A stretch of 39,308 nt of DNA from Alterirhizorhabdus solaris. GTDB taxonomy: Bacteria > Pseudomonadota > Alphaproteobacteria > Sphingomonadales > Sphingomonadaceae. The position numbers and the translations under genes are program-made. Each line of letters starts with the position of its first letter. The first letter of the stretch is position 1. The notes beneath the pieces are model-generated. The model did not search any database and had not been told where the DNA came from. It saw only the letters and a list, made by a program, of their open reading frames with translations. The stretch is from the NCBI RefSeq assembly GCF_007785815.1, contig NZ_VNIM01000035.1:1-39308 (forward strand), in the 5' to 3' direction. Positions 17,197 to 24,888 of this stretch are shown here, one piece after another.

Positions 17197-17519
17197 GGAG
17201 CAAACCTGGTGTGGCCCCGCTTGACGAGATACTGCCGGAGCAGGCGCTCGGTGACGACGGTGAGCGGCTCCCCGCCTTCCTCCACACTGAGCTGGCGCAG
17301 CGCGCGGTGCATGTCCTCGGGAATGTGGATCAGCACGGGTTTCTTACCTGGATGACTGCTGCGACGCGCTGGCACTACCGGCGTCTCGGCTGATCGCCGC
17401 GATCGGAGTGGCGCGACCGCCTGCTGCGGCTCGGAGGCAGCCTCGGCGATGGGAGCCGCTGCCGCCTGCTCTGGCTCATCATCGAAGATGCTGGCGAGTG
17501 CAGAGGGTCTCTTTGCCAT
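17193..17519 (-). CDS. RHH centromere-binding protein, ParB-like partner of ParA
   Basis: A 108-residue protein. An unstructured Ala/Pro/Glu-rich N-terminal arm (residues 10-55) is followed by a ribbon-helix-helix core at about 60-98 (KKPVLIHIPEDMHRALRQLS, then two helices). That layout, a flexible arm plus RHH, is that of the small ParG/omega-type centromere-binding proteins paired with short ParA ATPases. The flexible arm usually stimulates the ParA ATPase. It starts in a one-base overlap with the parA stop and ends in an ATGA overlap with repA. Its probable targets are the 8-bp repeat arrays at 17530, 18185 and 18765. No sequence-level match to ParG is claimed. Confidence 0.78.
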   Translation of the reverse strand: MAKRPSALASIFDDEPEQAAAAPIAEAASEPQQAVAPLRSRRSAETPVVPARRSSHPGKKPVLIHIPEDMHRALRQLSVEEGGEPLTVVTERLLRQYLVKRGHTRFAP

Positions 17520-18172
17520 TATGCTGCCTCGCTAACTTGCTTAGTCGTAAAGCCGCTTAGTCGCTTAGCCTCATTATAGGCGGCGCGCAGCTCGGCTGCA
17601 GCCTTGCTGTCCGGCTCTGTCTCGGCCGCCGTCCGCCCGAGAGGAGTGGCCTTGTAGTAATCCTTGCGGAAATGAAGCCGGCTGTCGAACAGCGTCACGC
17701 CTTTGGCTGCGAAGCCGGCATGGGCCTCCTGCCCCTCCCCGCCTTGGTGCGGAACTTGGGTCAGGATGACCGCAAATGGGGTGCCTGCTTGCTGCACCTG
17801 CTTGACGGTCTGCAAAACCGAATGAACGTCCAGTCCACGCGGCGCGACGGGGACGATGACGAAGTCCGCCTGCTCGGCCGCGAGCATGGCGATGTCCTTG
17901 GAGTTCGCGGGTGTGTCGATGATGATAAGATCGATCTTGCCGCTGGCGCGTCCACGCGAAACGTGCAGCGGAAGGCCGGCGACGCTGCTGTCCTTCACTA
18001 TCACGTCGTCGTCGTCGCGGCGTTCCGACCAATAGAGTGCCGACCCTTGCCGGTCATCGGCATCAAGAATGACGACGGACGCCCCTTCCCGCGCCGCCTC
18101 TACGGCGAAGCCAGTTGAAAGGGTGGTTTTCGATTGCCCACCCTTCTGCGCGATGACGGCCCATACCTGCAC
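17519..18172 (-). CDS. parA: ParA-family plasmid partition ATPase
   Basis: A 217-residue short ParA lacking the N-terminal HTH, so it is a ParF-like (type Ib) motor that positions plasmid copies on the nucleoid. The deviant Walker A KGGQSKTT lies at residues 10-17, Walker A' VVILDADDRQGSA follows near residue 33, and Walker B is LIIIDTPAN. The start is GTG 18172, with AGGAG 8 bases upstream; it gives the conserved N-terminus MQVWAVIAQKGG. The promoter region upstream is filled with 8-bp repeats, suggesting autoregulation by the RHH partner. The last codons (residues 202-214) themselves contain five units of the same repeat. Confidence 0.93.
   Translation of the reverse strand: MQVWAVIAQKGGQSKTTLSTGFAVEAAREGASVVILDADDRQGSALYWSERRDDDDVIVKDSSVAGLPLHVSRGRASGKIDLIIIDTPANSKDIAMLAAEQADFVIVPVAPRGLDVHSVLQTVKQVQQAGTPFAVILTQVPHQGGEGQEAHAGFAAKGVTLFDSRLHFRKDYYKATPLGRTAAETEPDSKAAAELRAAYNEAKRLSGFTTKQVSEAA
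17530..17569. repeat. 8-bp repeat array 1 (inside the parA 3' end)
   Basis: Five contiguous 8-base units: cgctaact, tgcttagt, cgtaaagc, cgcttagt, cgcttagc. The consensus CGCTTAGY is shared with the arrays at 18185 and 18765. The array overlaps the end of parA and sits just upstream of the RHH gene start, a typical autoregulatory and centromere position. Confidence 0.7.
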
Positions 18173-18184
18173 AGCTTTGCTCCT

Positions 18185-18248
18185 ACTAAGCGGCTAAGCG
18201 ACTTATGCCGCTTAGCCGCTTAGTGGTAAAGGATATTAATCGCTTAGC
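18185..18248. repeat. 8-bp repeat array 2 (parA promoter)
   Basis: Eight 8-base registers from 18185: actaagcg, gctaagcg (inverse orientation), acttatgc, cgcttagc, cgcttagt, two poorly matching units, then cgcttagc. Everything keeps an exact 8-base phase. It occupies the parA promoter, so it is probably both operator and centromere for the RHH protein. The rest of 18249-18440 holds no gene I can support. Confidence 0.75.
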
Positions 18249-18440
18249 GGATCGGCCATGCATCGTTTCGACCGGATCGTATCGATCAGCGCGTTCCTCC
18301 TCCAGTGGCCACAAGGGCGCCCGAGCCCTCTTCGGCCACTTGCACGAGGTGCACTCCGCACAAGCAATCCTAGCCGAACGAGACCTTTGAGCCTATTTCC
18401 AGATTGCGGATGGAACTAGCAGCGGGGGAGGGGGCAGAAT

Positions 18441-18749
18441 GTGGTGCTCGATAAGATTATCCAGCCCGGTGCACAGAAGGTGAAGGCACGCAAGACGCGC
18501 TTTGGCGACGTAACGGTCGTGGCTCCTCCGCCTTCCGCGGCCATGGTCCAGCATCACGTAAAGGCTAGCACGGAAGCTCTTGAGCGCCTGGCTAAGCGGG
18601 TCGCGAAGCCTGGCGTTCGGCTTCGCGCCAAAAAGGGCGTGCCTCTCTACTCGCTCGATAGTGATAATCCGGACGTGATGATCCGCAAGCTTAATGGAAA
18701 AACGGAGCGCGGAAGGTTCATCAATGGCGTCTTTGCGACGGCTGATTAA
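18441..18749 (+). CDS. Hypothetical plasmid protein between the centromere arrays
   Basis: A 102-residue basic protein (MVLDKIIQPGAQKVKARKTRFGDVTVVAPPPSAAMVQHH...). I do not recognise the family. GTG 18441 is chosen for the strong ggggaggggg upstream; the second GTG codon could serve equally. No membrane helix or signal peptide. The pattern is a short N-terminal segment, a helix at about 42-56 (STEALERLAKRVAKPG) and a C-terminal part with KGVPLYSLDSDNPDVMIRKLNGKTERGRFINGVF. It reads opposite to parA and lies between arrays 2 and 3, so it may be controlled by the RHH protein and have a plasmid-maintenance role. That link is inference. Confidence 0.6.
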   Translation: MVLDKIIQPGAQKVKARKTRFGDVTVVAPPPSAAMVQHHVKASTEALERLAKRVAKPGVRLRAKKGVPLYSLDSDNPDVMIRKLNGKTERGRFINGVFATAD

Positions 18750-18764
18750 TCATCATGAGGCGCC

Positions 18765-18812
18765 GCTTAGTCGCTTAGTAGCTTAGTGGCTTAGTGGGCT
18801 AGTCGGTTAGCG
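18765..18812. repeat. 8-bp repeat array 3
   Basis: Six tandem units with an exact 8-base period: gcttagtc, gcttagta, gcttagtg, gcttagtg, ggctagtc, ggttagcg. The consensus is the same as in arrays 1 and 2. It lies after the small plus-strand gene and before the restriction-modification operon end, so it is a stand-alone site and the best candidate for the main centromere. Confidence 0.75.
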
Positions 18813-18857
18813 CAGACGTTCGGGGTTTTGTTCGCCTAAGGGCACTCTTCGCAGCAG

Positions 18858-19346
18858 CTACAGCTGAACGGAGAGCTGCCAGTTCATCGATTTGGTTCGG
18901 GCCAAGATTTCAGGAACTGATGTAAGCAGCATCTCGCCAGTCAGCTTGTTGAAAAGGGCAACTCGATGCCGCGGGCCAAGCTGGTCGGCTGCAGCAATCT
19001 CACTCTCGGTAAGCGCGAAGAAAAATCCGCCGAAGCCAGGCTGTACTCGCGGCTGATTGGCAGCCTTGATTTCTACGAAGGTGATCGCAGGAAGGGATGC
19101 TCGAAGCTCCGTCCGACTGGCAATGTCGATAGGCGAGGGGAGGGCAAGGGCGTCGAAGCTGGATGCCTTAATGACGATCCCGGTGTCAGCCAGTTCCTCA
19201 AGTAGGACCCGCAAGCCTGGGCCTTTCGGGCGAGGAACCCATTGCTCCATGGACAAGATTGCTTGCTGCTCACCGGCAGCGCCTCCCTCATTGGCAAGCC
19301 GCGCCAGATGGGCCCGCTTCGCGGCAATCACCTCCAACGGAGACAA
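18858..19346 (-). CDS. Nuclease-like protein at the end of the R-M operon (DUF3883-like core)
   Basis: A 162-residue protein. The centre reads SPIDIASRTEL...ITFVEIKAANQPRV (E92-I93-K94), which fits a PD-(D/E)xK-type E-x-K with D74 upstream. It is followed by FFFALTESEIAAADQLGPRHRVALFN, the pattern I associate with DUF3883-like (NO VEIN C-terminal) domains. The likely start is TTG at 19346, 3 bases after the endonuclease stop; a GTG five codons later is an alternative. It is translated from the same mRNA as the methylase and nuclease. It may be a second nuclease subunit or accessory of the restriction enzyme. The domain call is from pattern recognition only. Confidence 0.6.
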   Translation of the reverse strand: MSPLEVIAAKRAHLARLANEGGAAGEQQAILSMEQWVPRPKGPGLRVLLEELADTGIVIKASSFDALALPSPIDIASRTELRASLPAITFVEIKAANQPRVQPGFGGFFFALTESEIAAADQLGPRHRVALFNKLTGEMLLTSVPEILARTKSMNWQLSVQL

Positions 19347-19349
19347 TGC

Positions 19350-20270
19350 TCAGCTCTCTGCTTCCTGGAGCGGCACAACCGGCACTGATCGTCCCTCATA
19401 GTCGAGACCAGCAATTTTGAGGGCGGGAGAGTCGGCAGCCCATTCAAGGCGTCGCGTCTTGCTGGCGAGATCAGGTGCGCTGGTTACGAAGCGCTCGTCG
19501 TAGCGAAGGTAAAGTGTGCCAAAAAATCGCTCGATGCGGAGCACACTGTCGTCCTCTGGATAGTGATCAAGAAGGCCGCCTCGAGCGCCGGGCTTCATCT
19601 CTACCATGCCAAAGCCGATCGCCTCATACCGGCTCACGTCGTTACGAATGCCCCGGCGTCCAACCAGTTCGCGAAGAGCATTGTGAAAGCGCATGATGCC
19701 GGCGACCGGGTCACCACCGGCAGTCAGGGCTAGGTCGTTTGCGGCCAGAACCTTCTCCGGTTCAGTGCCCGCTGCCTCACCCACCCCCTCGAGCAACTCT
19801 TCTGCTTGCCGATTTGCTCGGAGGAGAACGAGGTAGCCTAAGACAAGAGCCGGGTAGGTGATGTGTAGGTTGGTGCACTCACCGATCGTCTCTTCCATGC
19901 GGTTGGTAAGATTGCGAAAAGCGCCCGTCACCCCCTTGCAGGAAACAGCCAACACCGGTCCGATACCGTCGCGTGTGACCACCACATCGACGTTCTTGGT
20001 TTTGAGGCCTCCGAGAATGGTGCGCTCGCCCCCGCCGGCGCGAGCCTCATCATAGTGCAGGACCGGAGGTCGACCGGATCGACGCTCAACCCTGAACGGC
20101 GGTCGCGGCGTGATGTCGTCGGGATCGAACCCGCCCTCGAGCACCAACCGGCAGGCAACGTACCAGTGAAGGGGCTTGATGTGGCTGGCACTCTGCGTCT
20201 TGCCGGTGAAGTCGGCGAAAGCGGAAAGAGCCTGAGCCTGGGTCGTCCAACGGCAAACCTCACCCGCCAT
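19350..20270 (-). CDS. Probable type II restriction endonuclease (PD-(D/E)xK-like)
   Basis: A 306-residue protein. The region KTKNVDVVVTRDGIGPVLAVSCKG carries D95 and S110-C111-K112, fitting a D...(S/E)xK nuclease core, followed by GAFRNLTNRMEETIGECTNLHITYPALV. ATG 20270 is chosen: it lies 11 bases inside the methylase end and gives MAGEVCRWTT. An upstream open stretch to 20399 overlaps the methylase and has no supporting pattern. Its partner is the adjacent N6-adenine methylase. The recognition site cannot be predicted. An alternative reading would be a non-specific DNA repair nuclease, but the gene order (methylase then nuclease, overlapping) is that of type II R-M systems. Confidence 0.72.
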   Translation of the reverse strand: MAGEVCRWTTQAQALSAFADFTGKTQSASHIKPLHWYVACRLVLEGGFDPDDITPRPPFRVERRSGRPPVLHYDEARAGGGERTILGGLKTKNVDVVVTRDGIGPVLAVSCKGVTGAFRNLTNRMEETIGECTNLHITYPALVLGYLVLLRANRQAEELLEGVGEAAGTEPEKVLAANDLALTAGGDPVAGIMRFHNALRELVGRRGIRNDVSRYEAIGFGMVEMKPGARGGLLDHYPEDDSVLRIERFFGTLYLRYDERFVTSAPDLASKTRRLEWAADSPALKIAGLDYEGRSVPVVPLQEAES

Positions 20271-21723
20271 AATGACGCCAGCGCTGCATAATCGAGATTC
20301 CCTCTTCCAGCGCCGACGCACTTGCCGGTGTGATCGCGCCTGATGCGGCGAACAGCAAGCGTCCAGCTTCTCGCGGCTCCAATTTGAGCATTCCGCCACC
20401 CAAGGGATGCCCCTCGAGTTCGCAGCTAAGCTGGGAAAGAGGTGTGCCCCAACTGGGCAGGAGCTTGGTAGCCAGCCCCTGATCGCGCACGCGAACTCCG
20501 TGGACAGTGTTCGTGCAGGTGACGCCTGCCGAATTCTGTACGAGGTTGGCGCTGCGACCGGCCATGTAGCTCATGATAAAGTCGGGCACCTGAACATCGG
20601 GGACTGCGTACCAGGGTTCCCGGTTGCGGCACTTATAGCCTTGCCGTGCTTCCTGGCCGGCGCTGCTGTCGAGATAGCGGCGCACAGATGCCGAGATCTC
20701 CTGCCCCCGCCGTAGACGGAGCAACATGACCGGCTCATCCGCCTTCTGCCATGCCGCGACCGTAGTCGGCGTGATTGACCTCTGAGCGAGCATCCGCCCG
20801 GTCCGAACGGTTGGATGAAGATAGGCGCCTGGGATCTTCCATCGCTTCGCCTCTGAAGGTCGAAGATGAAAAAAGCCGTTGTCGCCACTGACATAGCCGA
20901 TCCCGACGCTAGCAAAGCTGCTCAGTCGATGGCTGTCAGGATCGCCAGCAATAGCGCGGTATGCATTCCGGATGGAGGCTGGCAACAAGTAAGGCCGCAA
21001 CCGCCGGTTCCAGCTCTCGCGCCACTCGGTGAGCGGTATCTTCTCGGCCTGCTTGGGTGGCCGGGCACTCCACGCGAAGCGGTCGAGAACGGTAAAAGCG
21101 ATGTGGTCGGTCGTACCGCCAAAACCCTCAGTGTAGAGGAGCCAGCAGTCTTCAGAGAGGTCCGGAAACAGCTTCTCACGCACCGCTACAAGCTGCACGC
21201 GCTTGAAGTGGGCAACGAGATACTCGAGCAGCGGTGCAGCGTAAGGGGCGTGTCCGATTTCAGCCGGCACGACAAACGCCATGCGGCCTCCTGGCTTCAA
21301 CAATCCCGCTGTAGCGACCAGGAAAGGTGCCCACGAGGAGGCTAGTCCGCTGAAGGCGGCTCCCTGCGCCGCACACAGGGCTAGGGCTCGAGCGCGGACA
21401 GGGCCTTTGAAGGTCTGATAGCGAATAAAGGGTGGGTTGCCGGCTGTGCACTCGAAGCGTTCAGCCGTGGCCTCAGCCCATTGAAAGAAGTCGCCTTCAT
21501 GGACGAGCGCTGCAGGCGCGCGGGAGATCGCAACATGAGCTGAAACAGGATCTTGCTCGATCCCAACGCTGTTCGGGTGCTCGACCAGGAAGCGACCATC
21601 ACCGCAGCTTGGATCAAGCATACGGTCCCCATCTCGCCGTACCGCCCAACTGACGAGTGCAGAGACGACATCGTTCGGGGTGTAATAGGCGCCCGCCTCC
21701 TTCTGCGAGAGACGCACGGTCAT
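20260..21723 (-). CDS. Type II N6-adenine DNA methyltransferase
   Basis: A 487-residue gamma-type adenine methylase. Motifs: GAYYTP at 11-16 (motif X), DPSCGDGRF at 37-45 (motif I, SAM binding) and GNPPFIRY at 95-102 (motif IV, NPPF, catalytic). The C-terminal half (from about residue 235) is a target-recognition region (GIGYVSGDNGFFHLRPSEAKRW). ATG 21723 overlaps the recombinase stop by four bases. It protects plasmid and host DNA from the nuclease encoded just downstream. Because the modification gene comes first and is coupled to the recombinase, the whole unit probably moved together. Confidence 0.88.
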   Translation of the reverse strand: MTVRLSQKEAGAYYTPNDVVSALVSWAVRRDGDRMLDPSCGDGRFLVEHPNSVGIEQDPVSAHVAISRAPAALVHEGDFFQWAEATAERFECTAGNPPFIRYQTFKGPVRARALALCAAQGAAFSGLASSWAPFLVATAGLLKPGGRMAFVVPAEIGHAPYAAPLLEYLVAHFKRVQLVAVREKLFPDLSEDCWLLYTEGFGGTTDHIAFTVLDRFAWSARPPKQAEKIPLTEWRESWNRRLRPYLLPASIRNAYRAIAGDPDSHRLSSFASVGIGYVSGDNGFFHLRPSEAKRWKIPGAYLHPTVRTGRMLAQRSITPTTVAAWQKADEPVMLLRLRRGQEISASVRRYLDSSAGQEARQGYKCRNREPWYAVPDVQVPDFIMSYMAGRSANLVQNSAGVTCTNTVHGVRVRDQGLATKLLPSWGTPLSQLSCELEGHPLGGGMLKLEPREAGRLLFAASGAITPASASALEEGISIMQRWRHYGG

Positions 21724-22295
21724 GCCGCCTGCTCGAGCGAGCTACGGCCACCCGGTATGTGCCGGTACAGCGTCGAGGGCTGAACGCCCATTTGCCGCGC
21801 TACTTCCTCAACCGTGATCGACGGATCAGACAGCATCGCCTTGGCACGCCGGATCTCCGCTTCGCCCATCGAAGGCTTGCGGCCACCTCGACGTCCCAGC
21901 GCACGTGCGTGAGCTAAACCGGCCTGGGTACGCTCGAGAGTCAGCTCACGCTCAAATTCAGCAATGGCCGCAAGAAGGTGAAAGGTCAGTCGCCCACCTG
22001 GACTGGTCGTGTCTATCGCTTGGGTGAGGACCTTCAGCCCGATCTCGCGCTCCTGCAGCAACTCCGCGGTTTCAACTAGCTGACGAACGGACCGGGCAAG
22101 GCGATCAAGCTTCCAGACCACCAACACGTCACCGGCGCGGAGATAATCCATCGCGGCCTGCAGCTCCGGCCGATCGCGTTGCGCGCCCGACGCCTTCTCC
22201 ATGAACACCTTCTCACAGCCGGCACCACGAAGGGCCTCGAGCTGCAAGGCTGGATTTTGATCGCGGGTCGAGACGCGTGCATAGCCGACGAACAA
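21720..22295 (-). CDS. Serine recombinase (resolvase/invertase family)
   Basis: A 191-residue small serine recombinase. The catalytic region starts MFVGYARVSTRDQNP with S9 as the nucleophile, followed by VWKLDRLARS, then the long E helix (FHLLAAIAEFERELTLERTQAGLAHAR) and a C-terminal HTH (EEVARQMGVQPSTLYRHIPG). Such enzymes resolve cointegrates or invert DNA. It heads the methylase operon (ATGA overlap), an unusual coupling. An inverted repeat just upstream (22304-22366) may be its recombination site. No transposase is present, so it is not a complete transposon; it may resolve plasmid multimers. Confidence 0.92.
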   Translation of the reverse strand: MFVGYARVSTRDQNPALQLEALRGAGCEKVFMEKASGAQRDRPELQAAMDYLRAGDVLVVWKLDRLARSVRQLVETAELLQEREIGLKVLTQAIDTTSPGGRLTFHLLAAIAEFERELTLERTQAGLAHARALGRRGGRKPSMGEAEIRRAKAMLSDPSITVEEVARQMGVQPSTLYRHIPGGRSSLEQAA

Positions 22296-22303
22296 GGCTC
22301 AAC

Positions 22304-22366
22304 CTCCGAAAACTCATACCGGCATCCCCGGAATTCGGAGGAGCGTACAAGAGAGCGTTTTCGGAG
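22304..22366. promoter_or_regulatory. Possible res/operator site of the serine recombinase
   Basis: A 10-base inverted repeat, ctccgaaaac (22304-22313) and gttttcggag (22357-22366), flanks a shorter dyad (ccggaattcgg) and lies directly upstream of the recombinase start. Resolvase genes commonly have their crossover site and operator in this place. The sub-site structure cannot be resolved by eye. Confidence 0.4.
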
Positions 22367-22463
22367 ACAATAGGAAAGAACAGACCGGGTACGCTGCCCA
22401 GAGGCGCCAGCTCTCCTTTAAACCGCCGTTTGCCGGAGGCTCGTCGGATGCGCCACGGCACAC

Positions 22464-23393
22464 TTAGGCAGCGATAATGCGAGCTTCCAGCCCGCGATAT
22501 ACTCCGAGGGTTAGCGCGTCGTGCGTGTTGTAGAAGGTCTCGAAGTGGAAGCGATGATCGTCACCGTTGTCGTCGGTGAGTATCAGGTCGCTCTCCCCCA
22601 GTATCCCTCCGCGTTGCGCACCACAGTATCCAGCCACGGCGTTAAAGACATCTCTTTCGGACATCTTACTAAATCTCTCGGCAAACATTGGAGATTGGAT
22701 GAAGTATTTAGCCGGATTCAAAGCGTCGAAGTCGGCTTTCCTCTTGGACTTATGCGGGTGGCCAGTGATCATCCCTACAAGCGGCCGGTCTGTTCCGGCC
22801 ACCTCGATAAACCGGTATAGGGTCGTCGACAGCGTGTTCCCGAATTTACCGTGCAACTCTTTGATGATCGAAATCGTCGCAGATGATGACAGCGCTTCTT
22901 CTGTGAATCGGTCTTGAAGGAAGAGAAGGCGTCCACCCGCAAAGTTCGCCTCAGCTTCGACCTCCTCATGACAGTGGGGGAGCAATGTATGATTGTTGTC
23001 CCCATGCATGACGTCTTCATGCCAAGGGATCAGGCTATGACCGATCTCGTGAGCCTCATTCCAGCGATGCTTCTTTTCCGGCAAGTCACCATCTAAAAGG
23101 ATCCTGCGCCGATCTGGTAGGTAGAGCGCCTTCAACGACAGCTTTTTGATGGCATCCCAGAGCAAAGCTGGTCTCTCGTAGACCTGGATTGTAGCCACCC
23201 GAATACGGCTGATTTTCTCTTGCACCGCACTTGGGTTGCTGGCGGTGTAAAACGCCTTATCCAGTTTTAGTAGATGCCTGACATCCTCGAGCCGCAAAGG
23301 CGGCTCTGGATTACCTAAGCCCTTGAGAACACGCTCTACCCGCCGATCAATATCGTGAGCGGTCTTTTCTGAAAGTATTCTGTTCTTACTCAT
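22464..23393 (-). CDS. ImmA/IrrE-family metalloprotease-like protein
   Basis: A 309-residue protein with the zinc motif HEIGH at 115-119 and a downstream EVEAEANFAGG (near 144-154) that supplies the third ligand, the ImmA/IrrE arrangement. Such proteases cleave XRE-type repressors of mobile elements and stress regulons, and the gene before it encodes an XRE protein. Residues 200-309 form an extra C-terminal domain with no match I recognise (YCGAQRGGILGESDLILTDDNGDDHRFHFETFYN). It is last in a four-gene minus operon. The base composition is clearly AT-richer than the plasmid backbone, a sign of separate origin. Confidence 0.85.
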   Translation of the reverse strand: MSKNRILSEKTAHDIDRRVERVLKGLGNPEPPLRLEDVRHLLKLDKAFYTASNPSAVQEKISRIRVATIQVYERPALLWDAIKKLSLKALYLPDRRRILLDGDLPEKKHRWNEAHEIGHSLIPWHEDVMHGDNNHTLLPHCHEEVEAEANFAGGRLLFLQDRFTEEALSSSATISIIKELHGKFGNTLSTTLYRFIEVAGTDRPLVGMITGHPHKSKRKADFDALNPAKYFIQSPMFAERFSKMSERDVFNAVAGYCGAQRGGILGESDLILTDDNGDDHRFHFETFYNTHDALTLGVYRGLEARIIAA

Positions 23394-23409
23394 ATAGACC
23401 GCCCTTTTC

Positions 23410-23892
23410 CTAATCTTCTTTGCTTAGAACGCTAATGAATTCCTCTAGTGCAATACGTTCTTGCTGTGTCAAAGCGGTCACCGCCTCTGATCTGGCTGCA
23501 AACCGAACTGCCTCACTAGCTATATTGTCATTCTTTGCGGTCACAAGACCCGCCACTTGAAGCAGATTGTTTCTGGGGATATCAAAGAAGTTGGCCAGCT
23601 GATAAACGGTTCTTAGTTCTGGCTTGTGATGTGAGTCGTCTTCTATTTCTATAAGTTCGGAGATTTCTAAGTCCGCGTCTTCGGCAAGCTTTTCTAAAGT
23701 CAGTCCTTTGTTACGGCGCATAAGCCGCACAAACCGACCAAAGGCGATGCCTGTGTCCTGATTGGACTTGTCATCGGACATCGCTTCACCGTCGAAGATC
23801 GGATCGATAGAATGTAGGCCAGCTCCAATCTCGGCATTACCCTCGATTTGAGCCATTCTAAGGCACCACTCTTTCGTGATCTCAACCTTCAT
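23410..23892 (-). CDS. XRE-family transcriptional regulator
   Basis: A 160-residue protein with an HTH_XRE domain at about 48-115 (GRFVRLMRRNKGLTLEKLAEDADLEISELIEIE...LANFFDIPRNNLLQVAGL). The N-terminal 45 residues are an extension without recognised domain, and the C-terminus is a helix ending SVLSKED. ATG 23892 overlaps the GNAT stop by four bases. It is the likely substrate of the ImmA-like protease encoded 16 bases downstream. Whether it represses this operon, the divergent Ubl operon, or both is unknown. AT-rich like its neighbours. Confidence 0.85.
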   Translation of the reverse strand: MKVEITKEWCLRMAQIEGNAEIGAGLHSIDPIFDGEAMSDDKSNQDTGIAFGRFVRLMRRNKGLTLEKLAEDADLEISELIEIEDDSHHKPELRTVYQLANFFDIPRNNLLQVAGLVTAKNDNIASEAVRFAARSEAVTALTQQERIALEEFISVLSKED

Positions 23893-24524
23893 GGCTGGGT
23901 TCCTTTCGCGATGAAGGCCTCCGCTTGCTCGGATGTCATCTCAAAATAACGCAAGTTTTGATAATTCGCGTCCATTCCAAGATCAGACATTCCGCAGGTA
24001 TTAGCATAAAAGCTATTTGCCTGCGGCAGAGAGTGGAGGCCAATGCGCCCTTTAAATTCTAGCTCCTTGCTTTGCGCTATAGCCGCGTTAATCATGACGC
24101 TACCCACGCCTCTATACAAAGCGGGGTCATGAAGATCAGGGCGGTTCCACGGCGCATTTTCAACAAAGTCTACATAGACAATTTCTTTGCCCTTCTGCTG
24201 CTCTATTCGACATCGCTTCATTACGGTGTCGAGGATCATCATTCCTTGCGTCATGCCGTTACAGACAATGCTAAAGCCGGGCTGGGCGAGCATCCCCTGA
24301 AGAGCCTCGGTCTTTTTCCGCCAATTCCAATGGCGGCTTTGCGGCCAATGACGTCTTTCAACGCCTGCACGATGCAACTTCTGAACGGACTTAAATAGCT
24401 CTGGGAGCCACTCGCCCTCCCAGTCACCTAGTTGTTTCTCTGTGATGCCGTCCCAAAGCTCCGCCGACTCAGCTTCGTTGGTTACAGCATTGAACAGGTA
24501 AACTGGGCTTACGGTGATCGTCAT
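23889..24524 (-). CDS. GNAT-family acetyltransferase, toxin-like candidate
   Basis: A 211-residue protein. The C-terminal half shows the GNAT acetyl-CoA site (ALYRGVGSVMINAAIAQSKEL, near 136-156) and the late motif ANSFYANTCGM with a candidate catalytic Tyr. The N-terminal 75 residues are an extension with many Trp and His. It follows a short RHH gene with an ATGA overlap, the arrangement of RHH-GNAT toxin-antitoxin pairs in which the toxin acetylates aminoacyl-tRNA. It is longer than typical toxins (about 165), so a protein-modifying or metabolic acetyltransferase is also possible. Operon partners XRE and ImmA are unusual for a plain TA pair. Confidence 0.7.
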   Translation of the reverse strand: MTITVSPVYLFNAVTNEAESAELWDGITEKQLGDWEGEWLPELFKSVQKLHRAGVERRHWPQSRHWNWRKKTEALQGMLAQPGFSIVCNGMTQGMMILDTVMKRCRIEQQKGKEIVYVDFVENAPWNRPDLHDPALYRGVGSVMINAAIAQSKELEFKGRIGLHSLPQANSFYANTCGMSDLGMDANYQNLRYFEMTSEQAEAFIAKGTQP

Positions 24525-24733
24525 AGCATCATCACCTCTGCCTTTTCCTTGGTAGCCTCATCTTCAAAAAAGAGCTTGTCGCCCTTCTCAACCCGATTTT
24601 CGATGAGCTGGTACAGTCGGAGCGCCTGTCTCATGACCGCGGTTTTACTGAGATCCTTTTTTTCGCACAGCTCATCCAATGCGCGCATCTCGGCATCGGT
24701 GAGATTGAGCGTCATCGTCTTCTTCGCGACCAT
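24521..24733 (-). CDS. RHH (CopG/Arc-like) regulator, antitoxin-like
   Basis: A 70-residue protein: MVAKKTMTLNLTDAEMRALD (strand and first helix), then ELCEKKDLSKTAVMRQALRLYQLIENR (second helix), then an acidic tail that could wrap the GNAT partner. ATG 24733 is chosen since GGAGGT lies just upstream; an earlier in-frame ATG at 24784 lies in the regulatory region. First gene of the RHH-GNAT-XRE-ImmA operon. It likely binds the inverted repeats at 24770-24833 and so could control both this operon and the divergent Ubl operon. Confidence 0.75.
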   Translation of the reverse strand: MVAKKTMTLNLTDAEMRALDELCEKKDLSKTAVMRQALRLYQLIENRVEKGDKLFFEDEATKEKAEVMML

Positions 24734-24769
24734 ACTACCTCCAACTGCGGGCACGCATATAGACCCAGG

Positions 24770-24833
24770 TAGCCAATATGTCAATTAGAATAAGCTAGGT
24801 ATTGGCTATTGAATAGCTACTTTCTAGCCATTA
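24770..24833. promoter_or_regulatory. Shared operator region with TAGCCA repeats
   Basis: A 9-base inverted repeat, tagccaata (24770-24778) and tattggcta (24800-24808), with a third copy tagccatta at 24825-24833. The 155-base intergenic region is AT-rich and separates two divergent operons, so it must hold both promoters. The RHH protein encoded next to it is the natural candidate ligand. Confidence 0.6.
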
Positions 24834-24888
24834 TATGGGTGCCAAGCGGGGCATTGGGCTTCCGCCTGATCCATAGAAAGGTACGCCG

